From Candidatus Scalindua sp. (GTDB lineage Bacteria > Planctomycetota > Brocadiia > Brocadiales > Scalinduaceae), in the NCBI GenBank assembly GCA_018670825.1, contig JABHIW010000105.1, positions 26,640 through 90,639 on the forward strand: 64,000 nucleotides of DNA, in the 5' to 3' direction. Positions 1 to 9,320 of this stretch are shown one piece after another; within the stretch, counting starts at the first letter, position 1, and each line of letters opens with the position of its first letter. The notes below the pieces were generated by a model that did not search any database, was not told where the DNA came from, and worked only from the letters and a program-made list of their open reading frames with translations. A program made the translations under genes and the position numbers.

Positions 1-870
1 GCCCTGACTGGCGCCTTTTTCCTCGGACCAAGAAAAAATAAATTTAACCCTGACGGATCAGCCAATGCAATACCCGGTCACAACCTTACACTGGTAGTCT
101 TCGGGACCCTGCTTCTGGGGTTTGGATGGTTCGGATTTAATGCCGGTAGTACGCTTGGCGCAACAGACTTAAGAATTTCAGTCGTAGCGACTAACACATT
201 TTTAGGAGCTGCCGGCGGTGCAGCCCTCGTAATCTTCGTATCGTGGATCGCTTTTGGATTCGTAGATATCGGCATGGCCTGTAACGGTGCACTTGGCGGA
301 TTAGTTGCCATTACCGGGCCTTGTGCCTACGTCCCACCATGGGCTGCCGTAACTATTGGTATACTGGCTGGAGCAATAATGTGGGGTACAGTAATATTTG
401 TTGAATCAAAACTGAAGATTGATGACCCTCTCGGTGCGGTTGCAGTACACGGTGCCAACGGTATATGGGGTATGCTCGCAATCGGAATTTTTGCAGATGG
501 AACGTACGGAGGTGTAAGTGGTTGCATCACTGGTTCAATAGGACAACTTCAAGCTCAAGTCATTGGCGCTGCTACTGCTATTGCCTGGGCTTTTGCCTGT
601 GGAGCACTTTTGTTTGGTATTCTCAAATTAACCTTTGGTCTCCGTGTATCTGAACTGGTTGAATTCGAGGGTGTTGATATACATTTACACGGTTCACCAT
701 GTTATCCTGCCCAACATGAATTAACATCTCAAATAGGTTCAGTTGATGTCGAAGAGACGGTCCACAGAGATATGGCCATACTGGAAGAATCTATGGCAAA
801 GGACGCAAGCAGGGAGCAGATTTATTCTGATAAACTTGGCAGATGGATCTATGCTAAACCAAAAAAGTAA
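1..870 (+). CDS. amt: Ammonium transporter Amt, 5' end outside the window
   Basis: The reading frame is open from base 1, so this is the C-terminal 289 residues of a membrane channel that conducts ammonium/ammonia. Visible Amt signatures are GWFGFNAGSTLG, a CNGALGG segment and AVHGANGIWG, which carries the second pore histidine. After the membrane core comes the ending DIHLHGSPCYP, shared with the Amts at 1564 and 7935. A further roughly 50-residue hydrophilic tail ends in EQIYSDKLGRWIYAKP. The other Amts here lack this tail, but the SulP transporter at 52620 ends in a similar one. A PII gene follows 85 bp downstream, the usual partner that blocks Amt when nitrogen is plentiful. Family certain; the start is not visible. 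Confidence 0.95.
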   Translation, partial: ALTGAFFLGPRKNKFNPDGSANAIPGHNLTLVVFGTLLLGFGWFGFNAGSTLGATDLRISVVATNTFLGAAGGAALVIFVSWIAFGFVDIGMACNGALGGLVAITGPCAYVPPWAAVTIGILAGAIMWGTVIFVESKLKIDDPLGAVAVHGANGIWGMLAIGIFADGTYGGVSGCITGSIGQLQAQVIGAATAIAWAFACGALLFGILKLTFGLRVSELVEFEGVDIHLHGSPCYPAQHELTSQIGSVDVEETVHRDMAILEESMAKDASREQIYSDKLGRWIYAKPKK

Positions 871-955
871 GATACGTCATACCGTATCAAACTTATGATT
901 TTAATTTTTAAATAATTTTTTATGCAAATATTCTAGTTCGAAGGAGGAATACTTT

Positions 956-1294
956 ATGAAAAAGATAGAAGCAATAATTCGTCCCGAAAAGTTTGATATC
1001 ATCAAGGATGCCCTTACAGAGAAGGGTTATGGCGGGATGTCAGTAGCAGAAATGAAGGGACATGGTAACCAGAAAGGAGTCAGCGAAGTCTGGAGAGGAA
1101 AGAGATACCGGGTAGATCTGCTGCCAAAGATAAAGATTGAGCTTGTTGTTGCAGATGAGGCATTAGATCAGGTAGTCCAGACTATTATTGACGAATCACA
1201 GACAGGAAGTATTGGAGACGGAAAGATATTTGTTTCTGAGATCACAAACGTGTACAGAATTCGTACCGGTGAACAGGGTGATACCGCAATTTAA
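956..1294 (+). CDS. glnK: Nitrogen regulatory PII protein (GlnK/GlnB)
   Basis: A 112-residue protein of exact PII length. It is a trimeric signal protein that senses ATP/ADP and 2-oxoglutarate and, in the GlnK group, plugs Amt channels. The T-loop is present (residues 37-55) with Tyr51, the residue uridylylated in proteobacterial PII; position 46, a Tyr in E. coli GlnB, is Trp. The C-terminal PII signature [11 protein letters not shown] is at about residue 83, followed by a VYRIRTGE ending. A strong ribosome site (aaggagg) fixes the ATG. It sits between two amt genes, so control of one or both is likely. GlnK and GlnB cannot be separated by sequence alone; linkage to amt favours GlnK. Confidence 0.96.
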   Translation: MKKIEAIIRPEKFDIIKDALTEKGYGGMSVAEMKGHGNQKGVSEVWRGKRYRVDLLPKIKIELVVADEALDQVVQTIIDESQTGSIGDGKIFVSEITNVYRIRTGEQGDTAI

Positions 1295-1345
1295 GACAAC
1301 TATTTTCAAACACAATTTTTTGGGTTTAATTGTCTTTTAATCCGG

Positions 1346-1405
1346 GGAGATCAGTGCTGTCTTGAGTCATGCAATATAATGATTAGAGGCCACTGATCTC
1401 CTTTT
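1346..1405 (+). terminator. Large-loop stem-loop followed by T4, after glnK
   Basis: An 11-bp perfect stem (GGAGATCAGTG at 1346-1356, CACTGATCTCC at 1391-1401) closes a 34-nt loop and is followed by TTTT. It lies 51 bp after the glnK stop and could end the amt-glnK transcript. The long loop is unusual for an intrinsic terminator, so a structured leader for the next amt is an alternative. The remainder of 1295-1563 shows nothing else. Confidence 0.5.
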
Positions 1406-1563
1406 GAATTCACATTTTTACTTACCAAAACAATCCGTTAACATTTAGTTTGTTAATGCCTGAACAGATGACATTTTAAATAAGCATTTGACCTCTCCTG
1501 CCAGAACAGTGGCATTCATACAGTATAAGGGCGATGGAGCCTCATTATTGAGTTATATAAATT

Positions 1564-3006
1564 TTGAATATGAATATGATACATAATAGGATAAAAACAG
1601 GTAGTATGTTAAATCGGATAACGCGATGGTACATAGTTGCACCTGTAATTACGTTCTGTCTTTTGCTTGCTGCATTTCACACAACTGCCGCCTCTGATAT
1701 AGCTATAGCCAGTAATTATCCGGTCCACTCTGAAGAAATTAAAGACGTAGCGGAACTCAAGGTATCTATTGATCTAGCGTGGACATTATTGTGCGGATTC
1801 CTTGTCTTCAATATGCAGGCAGGATTTGCTTTTCTGGGTGCAGGTTTTCTTCAAAAGAAAAATACTTTAAACTACCTGACAATGAGTTTTATGGATTTTT
1901 GTGTTGGAGGTTTAATCTTTTGGGTGTTTGGTTTCGCGCTCATGTTTGGAGGATCATATCTGGCATATGGACTCGATGCCGGAAACACGCTTGTCGGCTA
2001 TAGTGGATTCTTTCTCTCTTTTAGCTCATTTGACTATTCAACGTCAAGTTTGTGGTTGTTTCAAATGATGTTTTCCGCTGCCGCCTGTACAATTGTAGCT
2101 GGAGCCGTAGCTGAACGAATTAAGTTCAATGCTCACGTAATTTGTAGTGCTGTACTGTGCGGACTCATATATCCTATATATGGTCATTGGGTTTGGGGAG
2201 GCGGTTGGCTTGCGAACCTTCCTTTCGGTTCCGGGATGAAGGATTTTGCAGGATCAGGTGTTGTCCATGGAGTTGGCGGCTTAATAGCCTTTGTAGGAGC
2301 ATGGATGGTTGGCCCCAGATTTGGCAAGTATAACCCTGATGGCACGGCGAACATGTTTCATGGCCATAATCTCTCTTTTGTCGTTTTAGGGACCCTGTTT
2401 CTACTGTTTGGATGGTTTGGGTTTAACGCAGGAAGCACATTAGGTTCAACCGATCTCAGGGTTTCAATAATTGCGGCAAACACTTTTCTTGCTGCATGTA
2501 CTGGGGGAGTTGCACTTATGTACATTACGTACTACGATACAGGCAAATACGATATTGTTATGACATGCAATGGCACTCTGGCTGGTTGTGTGGCTATAAC
2601 AGCTTCAGGTGCCTATGTTTCACATTGGGCAGCCGTGGCTATCGGATTTATTGCTGTTATTATTTTGAGAGAAAGCCTGCACTTTGTAGAAACGAAGCTG
2701 AGAATAGATGATCCGGTCGGGGCAATATCTGTCCACGGTGCAAATGGTCTATGGGGGTTACTTTCTGTAGGTATTTTCGCTGATGGATCTTATCTCGGAG
2801 TTAAGGGATTAATTACTGGTTCAGGATGGCAACTGTTATCCCAGTTCATAGGTTGTATTGTCCTCATGATATGGGCATTAGGCATTGGTTTTATATTATT
2901 CTATGTTTTAAAGAAAACCATCGGACTCAGAGTACCGGTAAATGAAGAAAATACAGGTATTGATGTCTATGAACACGGAATTTCATGCTATCCTGGTTTT
3001 AATTAA
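1564..3006 (+). CDS. amt: Ammonium transporter Amt
   Basis: A 480-residue Amt channel. A hydrophobic segment at about residues 27-43 looks like a signal or first membrane helix, and about 11 helices follow. YGHWVWGGGWL and DFAGSGVVHGVGG (about residues 227-239) carry the conserved Asp and first pore His. SVHGANGLWG near residue 389 carries the second pore His. It ends in DVYEHGISCYPGFN, the C-terminus shared with two other Amts here. The longest frame begins with TTG at 1564, but ATG codons at 1570 and 1576 are equally possible and no clear ribosome site decides. Lack of a PII gene directly downstream suggests sharing of the PII at 956. Confidence 0.95.
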   Translation: MNMNMIHNRIKTGSMLNRITRWYIVAPVITFCLLLAAFHTTAASDIAIASNYPVHSEEIKDVAELKVSIDLAWTLLCGFLVFNMQAGFAFLGAGFLQKKNTLNYLTMSFMDFCVGGLIFWVFGFALMFGGSYLAYGLDAGNTLVGYSGFFLSFSSFDYSTSSLWLFQMMFSAAACTIVAGAVAERIKFNAHVICSAVLCGLIYPIYGHWVWGGGWLANLPFGSGMKDFAGSGVVHGVGGLIAFVGAWMVGPRFGKYNPDGTANMFHGHNLSFVVLGTLFLLFGWFGFNAGSTLGSTDLRVSIIAANTFLAACTGGVALMYITYYDTGKYDIVMTCNGTLAGCVAITASGAYVSHWAAVAIGFIAVIILRESLHFVETKLRIDDPVGAISVHGANGLWGLLSVGIFADGSYLGVKGLITGSGWQLLSQFIGCIVLMIWALGIGFILFYVLKKTIGLRVPVNEENTGIDVYEHGISCYPGFN

Positions 3007-3133
3007 TTTCCAAGGACATATAAACAATCATAGAAGTTTTTTATAAATGTAGCATTAAAAGTAACCTGACAATCACAACTTTGTAAATCCGATCCAGAGA
3101 AATTAATGATCACGTCATTATGAAAGGAAACAA

Positions 3134-3949
3134 ATGTATAAAATAGGAAATTATGAATTTGAAAATTTCAAATATAGGCCAGGCCACAGAGCAAATTATG
3201 GTATTTTGGCTAAACCTGGAAATAATGAATGGGGAATGAAGTACTCTCCTACTTACAGTTATGACCGAGAATATGAAGTATTGAAAAAATTTTCTCATTT
3301 ACAGATTCCAAAACGATATGAAAAAGGTACCGGAAGAGGTGAATTGTATGAAGATGATAAATTAGTGTTGAATGAGTATTATATTGTATTACAAAATTTT
3401 AAAGGTGAAGATCTGGTTGAGTACTATAAGCAAAAAGGTATACCCGATTCTAATGAAATAGGAAATGTAATCAAGTATATTGCAAGTGCTACTGAACCCT
3501 TACATTATCTCCATTCAAAAGGATATGTCCATGCCGACATTAAACCGGGCCATCTAATTCTTAACCCCGATACCGGAGAAATAGGTTTGATTGACTTAGA
3601 ACTTGCTATAAAGACAGGTGAACTTATAAAAGGCTTGACCGTAGAATACGCTTCACCAGAACAAAAACAGATGAATAATTTATTGAGAGATGTGACAGAC
3701 GAAAAAGGTGAAAAGGCGGTTTTACAACAGGTAACAATTGATGGTAAAACTGATTTGTACACCATGGGATTGATATTATTCGAAGTGCTAACTGGCAAAG
3801 TTCGAGCACAAACCAGCCAGCCCCCGATAGAAATCAACAATGCAGTCCCTCAAAAATTGAATGAAATAACCCTGGGGCTACTGGAGGAAGATCCATCAAA
3901 CAGGATATCTTCTACAGAAACATTAAAAAGCGAGCTCGCAAGTATATAA
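3134..3949 (+). CDS. Divergent serine/threonine protein kinase-like protein
   Basis: A 271-residue soluble protein with a kinase fold and no membrane segment. Candidate ATP-anchoring Lys36 lies in WGMKY. The catalytic loop reads HADIKPGH (residues 133-140): the base Asp135 and Lys137 remain, but the metal-binding Asn of HRDxKxxN is His. DFG is replaced by DLE at 154-156. YASPEQ at 172-177 is the APE-type motif, and a helical C-lobe follows. No glycine-rich loop is evident. It may be a weak or specialised kinase, or a pseudokinase. It stands alone between amt genes, has ribosome site gaaagga and is followed by a strong terminator, so it is monocistronic. Substrate unknown. Confidence 0.8.
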   Translation: MYKIGNYEFENFKYRPGHRANYGILAKPGNNEWGMKYSPTYSYDREYEVLKKFSHLQIPKRYEKGTGRGELYEDDKLVLNEYYIVLQNFKGEDLVEYYKQKGIPDSNEIGNVIKYIASATEPLHYLHSKGYVHADIKPGHLILNPDTGEIGLIDLELAIKTGELIKGLTVEYASPEQKQMNNLLRDVTDEKGEKAVLQQVTIDGKTDLYTMGLILFEVLTGKVRAQTSQPPIEINNAVPQKLNEITLGLLEEDPSNRISSTETLKSELASI

Positions 3950-3995
3950 TATACTGTTCTATAAAAAAAGCGTATGAGGTGAAATAGTAAGAAGG

Positions 3996-4026
3996 CTATG
4001 ATATGTAGCAATATCATAGTTTTTTT
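3996..4026 (+). terminator. Intrinsic terminator of the kinase gene
   Basis: A perfect 9-bp stem (CTATGATAT / ATATCATAG) with a 6-nt loop is followed by T7. An outer partial stem (GTGAAAT upstream, ATTTCAC downstream) lengthens it. It starts 46 bp after the kinase stop codon. Confidence 0.85.
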
Positions 4027-4157
4027 ACTCATTTCACTTTGGCATATTGTTTCCTCAAATAGAGATATAACAGATTCAATGAAAGTCAAATCGCCTATGT
4101 CGGTATCTTTGTACACCAGGCACCCTACCGTCGTAATCTCTTTAATGCACACCAAAT

Positions 4158-4625
4158 ATGATTCTTTCCAAACTCAATGCACTTATTAAGAAATTTGAAA
4201 ATCTAGCTAAAGATCCTGAGAGCTTTTTTACAAATAAATATCAGAAAAATCGCAGACCAAACGGTTTTCGTATCGAGCTTTATATCGCAAGAAAATGCAA
4301 TTCTATTTGCAGCAAATATAAATGGATTAAATTCACAAATCTTAAAACAGTCGACATCGCTCCTGAACAAGGAAAAAGCAAAGTCCACACAACACGTTTA
4401 TGGCCAAACAGGCAGCCTGAAAGAAAGTTCTGCCCATACTGTGAAAAAACGGTAGTTCCGAAGAGGCTTCATAAATTAGATATTGCAGATATTATAATTA
4501 CATTACTTACCGCAGGGTTGTGGGCGATATTTCTTTTTGCAATGTATCTCTTTATTAGAAGATGCCCCGTTTGCAATTACAATTTGAGAGGTTTCAAATA
4601 TCTTTCTGATAAAAAAAAGCGCTGA
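4158..4625 (+). CDS. Small membrane protein with paired CxxC zinc knuckles
   Basis: A 155-residue protein. Residues 1-88 are basic and soluble. CPYC at 92-95 and CPVC at 136-139 flank one strongly hydrophobic helix at about 111-133, so the two Cys pairs could bind one zinc as a ribbon interrupted by a membrane hairpin. Two further Cys (CNSIC, residues 47-51) lie in the N-terminal half. No family is recognised. An upstream in-frame stop leaves ATG 4158 as the first usable start, though there is no good ribosome site. Its 3' end overlaps the terminator of the convergent amtB gene. Confidence 0.65.
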   Translation: MILSKLNALIKKFENLAKDPESFFTNKYQKNRRPNGFRIELYIARKCNSICSKYKWIKFTNLKTVDIAPEQGKSKVHTTRLWPNRQPERKFCPYCEKTVVPKRLHKLDIADIIITLLTAGLWAIFLFAMYLFIRRCPVCNYNLRGFKYLSDKKKR

Positions 4626-4647
4626 CTATTATAAAAATAGCCAGCGC
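4611..4647 (-). terminator. Intrinsic terminator of amtB, inside a convergent gene end
   Basis: Read on the minus strand, a 12-13 bp stem (GCGCTGGCTATT / AATAGTCAGCGC, one G-T pair) is followed by T8. It lies 80-115 bp beyond the amtB stop. The T-run and one arm fall within the last codons of the plus-strand gene at 4158, whose TGA is at 4623-4625. Confidence 0.85.
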
Positions 4648-4725
4648 TCACAAAAATCTATTGACCCCACCATATTCAACAATTCAAGGCAGACTCAACG
4701 GTTAACACAATTCTCAAAAACCTGC

Positions 4726-6057
4726 TTACTTCAAAGTACCTGTTGATTCGGTTTCTAAGTGATAAGCAGCTTCTGCATGTAGCGACAGATCAAGACCTTT
4801 GTCCTCAGCTTCTTGAGTTGTTCTTAACCCCGTCGTATATTTAACTATAAAGCAAATTACTATGGTAACAGCAAATGCATAAGCCCATGTTGCTAGAAAC
4901 CCGACAACTTGCATTCCCAATTGGTGAAAACCTTCAGCACCCCATCCGATGAACACACCATCAACACCATCAGGACCCATAACAAACTTAGTACAGTAAA
5001 GCCCCGTAGCAAATGCTCCTATGGTTCCACCGACGCCATGTACTCCAACAACATCTAATGCATCATCATAACCAAAAGCTGCTTTCATTTTCACACAAGC
5101 AAAGTAGCAGCCTATACCTGCCATAATTCCCATCTGCACGGCACCGAGAGGTCCAACAAAGCCAGCTGCTGGTGTTATACAAACCAGACCGGCAATAGCA
5201 CCGGAAGCCATACCAAGTAGGGTTGGTTTTCCACGATGAATCCATTCGCACACAATCCATGTGAATGCAGCAGAAGCAGCAGCTGTATTCGTTATCACCC
5301 ATGCAAATGCCGCTCTACCATCAGCAGCCAACTCACTACCTGCATTAAAACCAAACCAACCAAACCAGAGTAAGCCAGCACCAAGCGCTATCATAGGAAC
5401 ATTGGCAGGAGGTCTTATATTTGCATTTTTACGCTTCCCAAGCATTAAACAGAGAGCGAGAGCTGCAGCAGCGGAGTTTATATGAACAACTGTTCCACCT
5501 GCAAAATCAAGAATACCCAAGTCAGCACACCAGCCACCACCCCAAACCCAATGGCAAACCGGATCGTAACAGGCTGTCGCCCAAAGAGGAATAAATACCA
5601 TACATGCGCTAAACTTCATGCGTCCCTCAACAGCGCCTAATATGAGGCCTAATGTAATAATGGCAAATGTCGCCTGGAACGCTATAAACGTATATTCAGA
5701 CAACGTACCTGATAGTGAATCAGGAGTTATACCATGTAAACCCGCCATACCAAGTCCACCGATAAAGTGTCCATAATCCGGGCCAAATGAAAGGGTATAT
5801 CCCCAGAATACCCACTGAACACTGATTATGGCCATACACAAAAATATCATCATAATCATGTTATTTATGTTTTTAACAGAACACATTCCACCATAAAAGA
5901 ATGCCAGACCGGGTGACATGAGGAGCACCAGGGCTGAACAGGTAAGAATCCAGGCATTATCACCAGTATCAAGGGTGGCATCATCTGCCCATCCCGTCTG
6001 GGATGCCACCACCATAAAGACCATCATCAATATAGAAATATAACTAAACTTTCTCAT
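4726..6057 (-). CDS. amtB: Ammonium transporter AmtB-type with signal peptide
   Basis: A 443-residue canonical AmtB. The N-terminal MRKFSYISILMMVFMVVASQTGWA segment is a cleavable signal peptide. CHWVWGGGW and DFAGGTVVHINSAAA carry the conserved Asp and first pore His; GVHGVGGTIG carries the second. These differ from the GSGVVHxVGG and SVHGANG forms of the other three Amts, so two Amt subfamilies coexist. It ends in a short cytoplasmic tail without the CYP motif. A strong ribosome site (aaggagg) fixes the start. It lies 98 bp after glnK on the same strand in the classic glnK-amtB order. Confidence 0.97.
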   Translation of the reverse strand: MRKFSYISILMMVFMVVASQTGWADDATLDTGDNAWILTCSALVLLMSPGLAFFYGGMCSVKNINNMIMMIFLCMAIISVQWVFWGYTLSFGPDYGHFIGGLGMAGLHGITPDSLSGTLSEYTFIAFQATFAIITLGLILGAVEGRMKFSACMVFIPLWATACYDPVCHWVWGGGWCADLGILDFAGGTVVHINSAAAALALCLMLGKRKNANIRPPANVPMIALGAGLLWFGWFGFNAGSELAADGRAAFAWVITNTAAASAAFTWIVCEWIHRGKPTLLGMASGAIAGLVCITPAAGFVGPLGAVQMGIMAGIGCYFACVKMKAAFGYDDALDVVGVHGVGGTIGAFATGLYCTKFVMGPDGVDGVFIGWGAEGFHQLGMQVVGFLATWAYAFAVTIVICFIVKYTTGLRTTQEAEDKGLDLSLHAEAAYHLETESTGTLK

Positions 6058-6155
6058 TCGCGTAACCTCCTTTTGCTAACAATTATTTTTAGTTTAAACT
6101 AAATACGTTAACAATTAATTCGCATTACAAAAAAATTTCTTATGAAATAAAATCA

Positions 6156-6506
<351 letters not shown>

Positions 6507-6722
6507 CTATTAAAGCACTAAATAATAAAAATTTTACGTTTAATACAAACTACCGGCTTAAAGCTCCCCCTTTCTTTCAGCCAACAAGGTTCACCTCTTC
6601 TCTTAATACTTGAAACTCGCCCAGATAACAGGTCCAGAGATTGGCGACACTGTCGGGCATCCAAAATTATGAAATTTGTACTTTGCCTGAGCATAGTCAA
6701 ATCTCTCCGTCATTCTGTCATT

Positions 6723-6779
6723 AAAAAAAAGCAACAAAAAACCGCGTTGCCACAGCTGAGCTATAACAACACGGTTTTT
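6723..6779 (-). terminator. Stem-loop with T8 on the minus strand
   Basis: On the minus strand, AAAAACCGTGTTG (6767-6779) pairs with CAACGCGGTTTTT (from 6749 down, one G-T pair) and is followed by a T8 run at 6723-6730. This is a good intrinsic terminator. Its upstream partner can only be the doubtful ORF at 6761-7147 or an unrecognised RNA. Confidence 0.7.
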
Positions 6780-7147
6780 CGATATGAGTTTCTTGATAAA
6801 AAAACGAATTCTACCTGCTTTTTCTGAGAAAAAGACAGCTTAGAAATATATTCTTTACTCTCCATAAAAAAAGCAATTGCTATATAAACAGAATTCGTTC
6901 TTTTACTAAATTTTCTCTGAATACTATTTCCAAAACGAGATAAGCTGTTTAGGAAAAAAGATAATACTGGACAAAGAAAATAATTAACATAAATCATCAA
7001 TAGTAAATAAAAGTCCCTGGCAGCCCTGGTATTATCGTTCAACAACAAACTATTGTACCCTGCTATGAACAAAACATTCTTACCTTCTGAAGGGTTCGAT
7101 ATCGATGATGATGTTACATTTGTAAACGCTTCCATCTGAATAGCCAT
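6761..7147 (-). CDS. Doubtful hypothetical ORF, 128 aa
   Basis: This open frame has no recognised domain, no ribosome site before its ATG and an atypical, Ser- and Phe-rich composition with one hydrophobic stretch (about residues 47-67). The only support is that its stop lies inside a strong minus-strand terminator, implying that something here is transcribed leftwards. It may be chance or a non-coding RNA region. Confidence 0.2.
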   Translation of the reverse strand: MAIQMEAFTNVTSSSISNPSEGKNVLFIAGYNSLLLNDNTRAARDFYLLLMIYVNYFLCPVLSFFLNSLSRFGNSIQRKFSKRTNSVYIAIAFFMESKEYISKLSFSQKKQVEFVFLSRNSYRKTVLL

Positions 7148-7878
7148 ATTATATTTATAGAAAATAATGATTTTAAATAAACGACACCGTTACTAAAATC
7201 TAAATCAACAACAGGAAATCTTTAAACCTAATGATATCGCAATACACATACCAAAAAATATATTGAAAACAAGAAACAGCATAAGACAAATGATAACAAT
7301 AGCTTATAAATATTTTTGTACCATTTACGCCAGTTGCTCGACTGCAATGTTATGGCTTATATATGCCATCAGCAAAACAGCCACACCTATTACTAAGCTA
7401 TAATTGCACTTACGACTGGCTGTCGAAATCATGAAGAAACGCAGAATTATTTGCGATATCACTGTTATTTAACGCCATAACAATATATAAAGCTTATTTT
7501 GTGGGAAGTGGTACAATTTTCCACAGTATTATTTAGCCTGATAAAGTAATAATATTTCTTTATGTACAATAACTCAAATTATTATGAAGCGGCTAACGTA
7601 CTTAGGTATGTAAGTGGGTATGTATTTGTATCTAAAACCAAAACATTAACTATACTGAATGACTCTTGATCAGAAAATGTATGGCCTGTTTTCCAAACTG
7701 ACTTAAATATGCAACTCTCTCAGAAGCCGGCCTTACCGTTTATATCTCACCTGACGCGTGTTATCATCTTTCTGCTAAATTCATTTACAATAAACGATAA
7801 CGTGTTAGCAGTTATCGCTCAAATCAGGTCTTAATAAAGAATCAAGACATTAATTACTTCAATCGGACAACGGTAATA
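7148..7878. other. Intergenic stretch without recognised genes
   Basis: About 730 bp of AT-rich sequence. No tRNA, convincing coding frame or insertion sequence was seen on either strand. It probably holds the 3' region of the Amt at 7935 and regulatory sequence. Confidence 0.5.
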
Positions 7879-7909
7879 ATAGCCCCCCGCCTGTGTGGCG
7901 GGTGGCTAT
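7879..7909 (-). terminator. GC-rich stem-loop after the fourth amt
   Basis: A 13-bp stem (ATAGCCACCCGCC / GGCGGGGGGCTAT, one mismatch) with a 5-nt loop, 26 bp past the stop of the minus-strand amt. Only a weak T-tract follows (attatt), so it is a likely but not canonical terminator. Confidence 0.6.
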
Positions 7910-7934
7910 ACGTAAGCATTCAATACATTACATT

Positions 7935-9320
7935 CTATTGTTCAGGGTAACATGCTGTACCATGAATATGTATATCCAGACCATCTTTCTCAACTTCTTC
8001 AGAAACCCTCATCTTTGATTTGCTGTTTTTACCGCCAATCAATTTGAATATTATAAAGGCCATTCCACCGGCAAATGCGAAGGCAACTCCAGCTCCAATA
8101 GCCTGTGATACTAACTGCCCATAATGCCCGGTTATTACGCCGTAAACGCCACCATACGAACCATCTGCAAAGATACCTAAGGCAATTAATCCCCAGAATC
8201 CATTGGCACCATGAACTGAACATGCACCAAGCGGATCATCAACCTTAAATTTGTTACCGATAATCCAGAATGAAATCAGGTAGAGTACGGCAGCTAGAAA
8301 TCCTATCACAACCGCAGCCCAAGGTGCAACATAAGCGCATCCTGCTGAAATAGCAACGAAACCGGCAAGTGCACCATTACACGCCTCACCAACATCAGTA
8401 TGACCTGACAACAGATAGGTAAGGAACAGTACCGTAACAGCACCAATTGAACCGGCAAGACACGTATTAGCAGCTACTACTGACATTCTCAAGTCACCCG
8501 CTGCCAATGTACTTCCGGCATCATAAAACAACCAACCAAATGCAAGGAGTATTGTTCCGACAATCATATATCCTACATTATGACCTGGTATTGAGTTTGA
8601 TGATCCATCCTCATTATACCTGCCAGCTCTAGGTCCCAGGAATGCGGCCCCAACAAAACCAATAGTTCCACCAACTGCATGAACGACTCCGGAACCTGCA
8701 AAGTCTCGCATACCTGCACCGTATGGCAGTTCCCATAACCATCCTTCTCCCCATACCCAATGTCCATATACTGGGTATATGAATATATATACAAAGAAAA
8801 ACATAAGAATATACGAACAGAGTTTCATTCTCTCTGCAACTGCACCGGCAATAATACTGCCGATAAATGTTGCCACAACCGCCTGGAATATAAACAGTAA
8901 AACCACTCTAACATCGTATGCATCACCCAACAACATAAAGCCACTCAGACCCATAAATTTATTACCATGGCCAATATGTTGCCCCAGAAACTCAAATCCG
9001 CCAAACATTATTCCAAAACCTACGAACCAGTAAATGATGACACCGAGAGTAGTGGCAATAAAGCAGTGAGTCATGTAGTTCAGTGCATTCTTTGCCGGCA
9101 ATAAGCCTCCTAACAAGACAAAACCTACCTGCATGAACCATATCACAAAAGCACAAATAAGAACCCAAGTAAAGTTATTGGACATACTTATACCCCTGAT
9201 GTCCAACGCAAAAGTCTTGTCACCTGTTGGATCTGCCGCTTCCGAAACACCACACATCAGGAAAACAGCAGCAACTAAAATCAACAGAAACCATATCACA
9301 TTATTCTGCTTAAAACGCAT
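7935..9320 (-). CDS. amt: Ammonium transporter Amt with signal peptide
   Basis: A 461-residue Amt of the same subtype as those at 1 and 1564. It has a signal peptide (to about residue 28), YGHWVWGEGWL, DFAGSGVVHAVGG and SVHGANGFWG, and ends in DIHIHGTACYPEQ. One change from its relatives is GWLFYDAGSTL where they have GWFGFNAGSTLG. Ribosome site aaaaggggg precedes the ATG. It is a single gene with a terminator behind it and 814 bp of gene-free sequence upstream, so it is probably regulated separately from the glnK-amtB pair. Confidence 0.96.
   Translation of the reverse strand: MRFKQNNVIWFLLILVAAVFLMCGVSEAADPTGDKTFALDIRGISMSNNFTWVLICAFVIWFMQVGFVLLGGLLPAKNALNYMTHCFIATTLGVIIYWFVGFGIMFGGFEFLGQHIGHGNKFMGLSGFMLLGDAYDVRVVLLFIFQAVVATFIGSIIAGAVAERMKLCSYILMFFFVYIFIYPVYGHWVWGEGWLWELPYGAGMRDFAGSGVVHAVGGTIGFVGAAFLGPRAGRYNEDGSSNSIPGHNVGYMIVGTILLAFGWLFYDAGSTLAAGDLRMSVVAANTCLAGSIGAVTVLFLTYLLSGHTDVGEACNGALAGFVAISAGCAYVAPWAAVVIGFLAAVLYLISFWIIGNKFKVDDPLGACSVHGANGFWGLIALGIFADGSYGGVYGVITGHYGQLVSQAIGAGVAFAFAGGMAFIIFKLIGGKNSKSKMRVSEEVEKDGLDIHIHGTACYPEQ

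Noticed and set aside
1505..1530. Possible sigma-54 promoter (TGGCATTCATACAG) before the amt at 1564
   Set aside because: The -12 GC is missing; only the -24 half matches.
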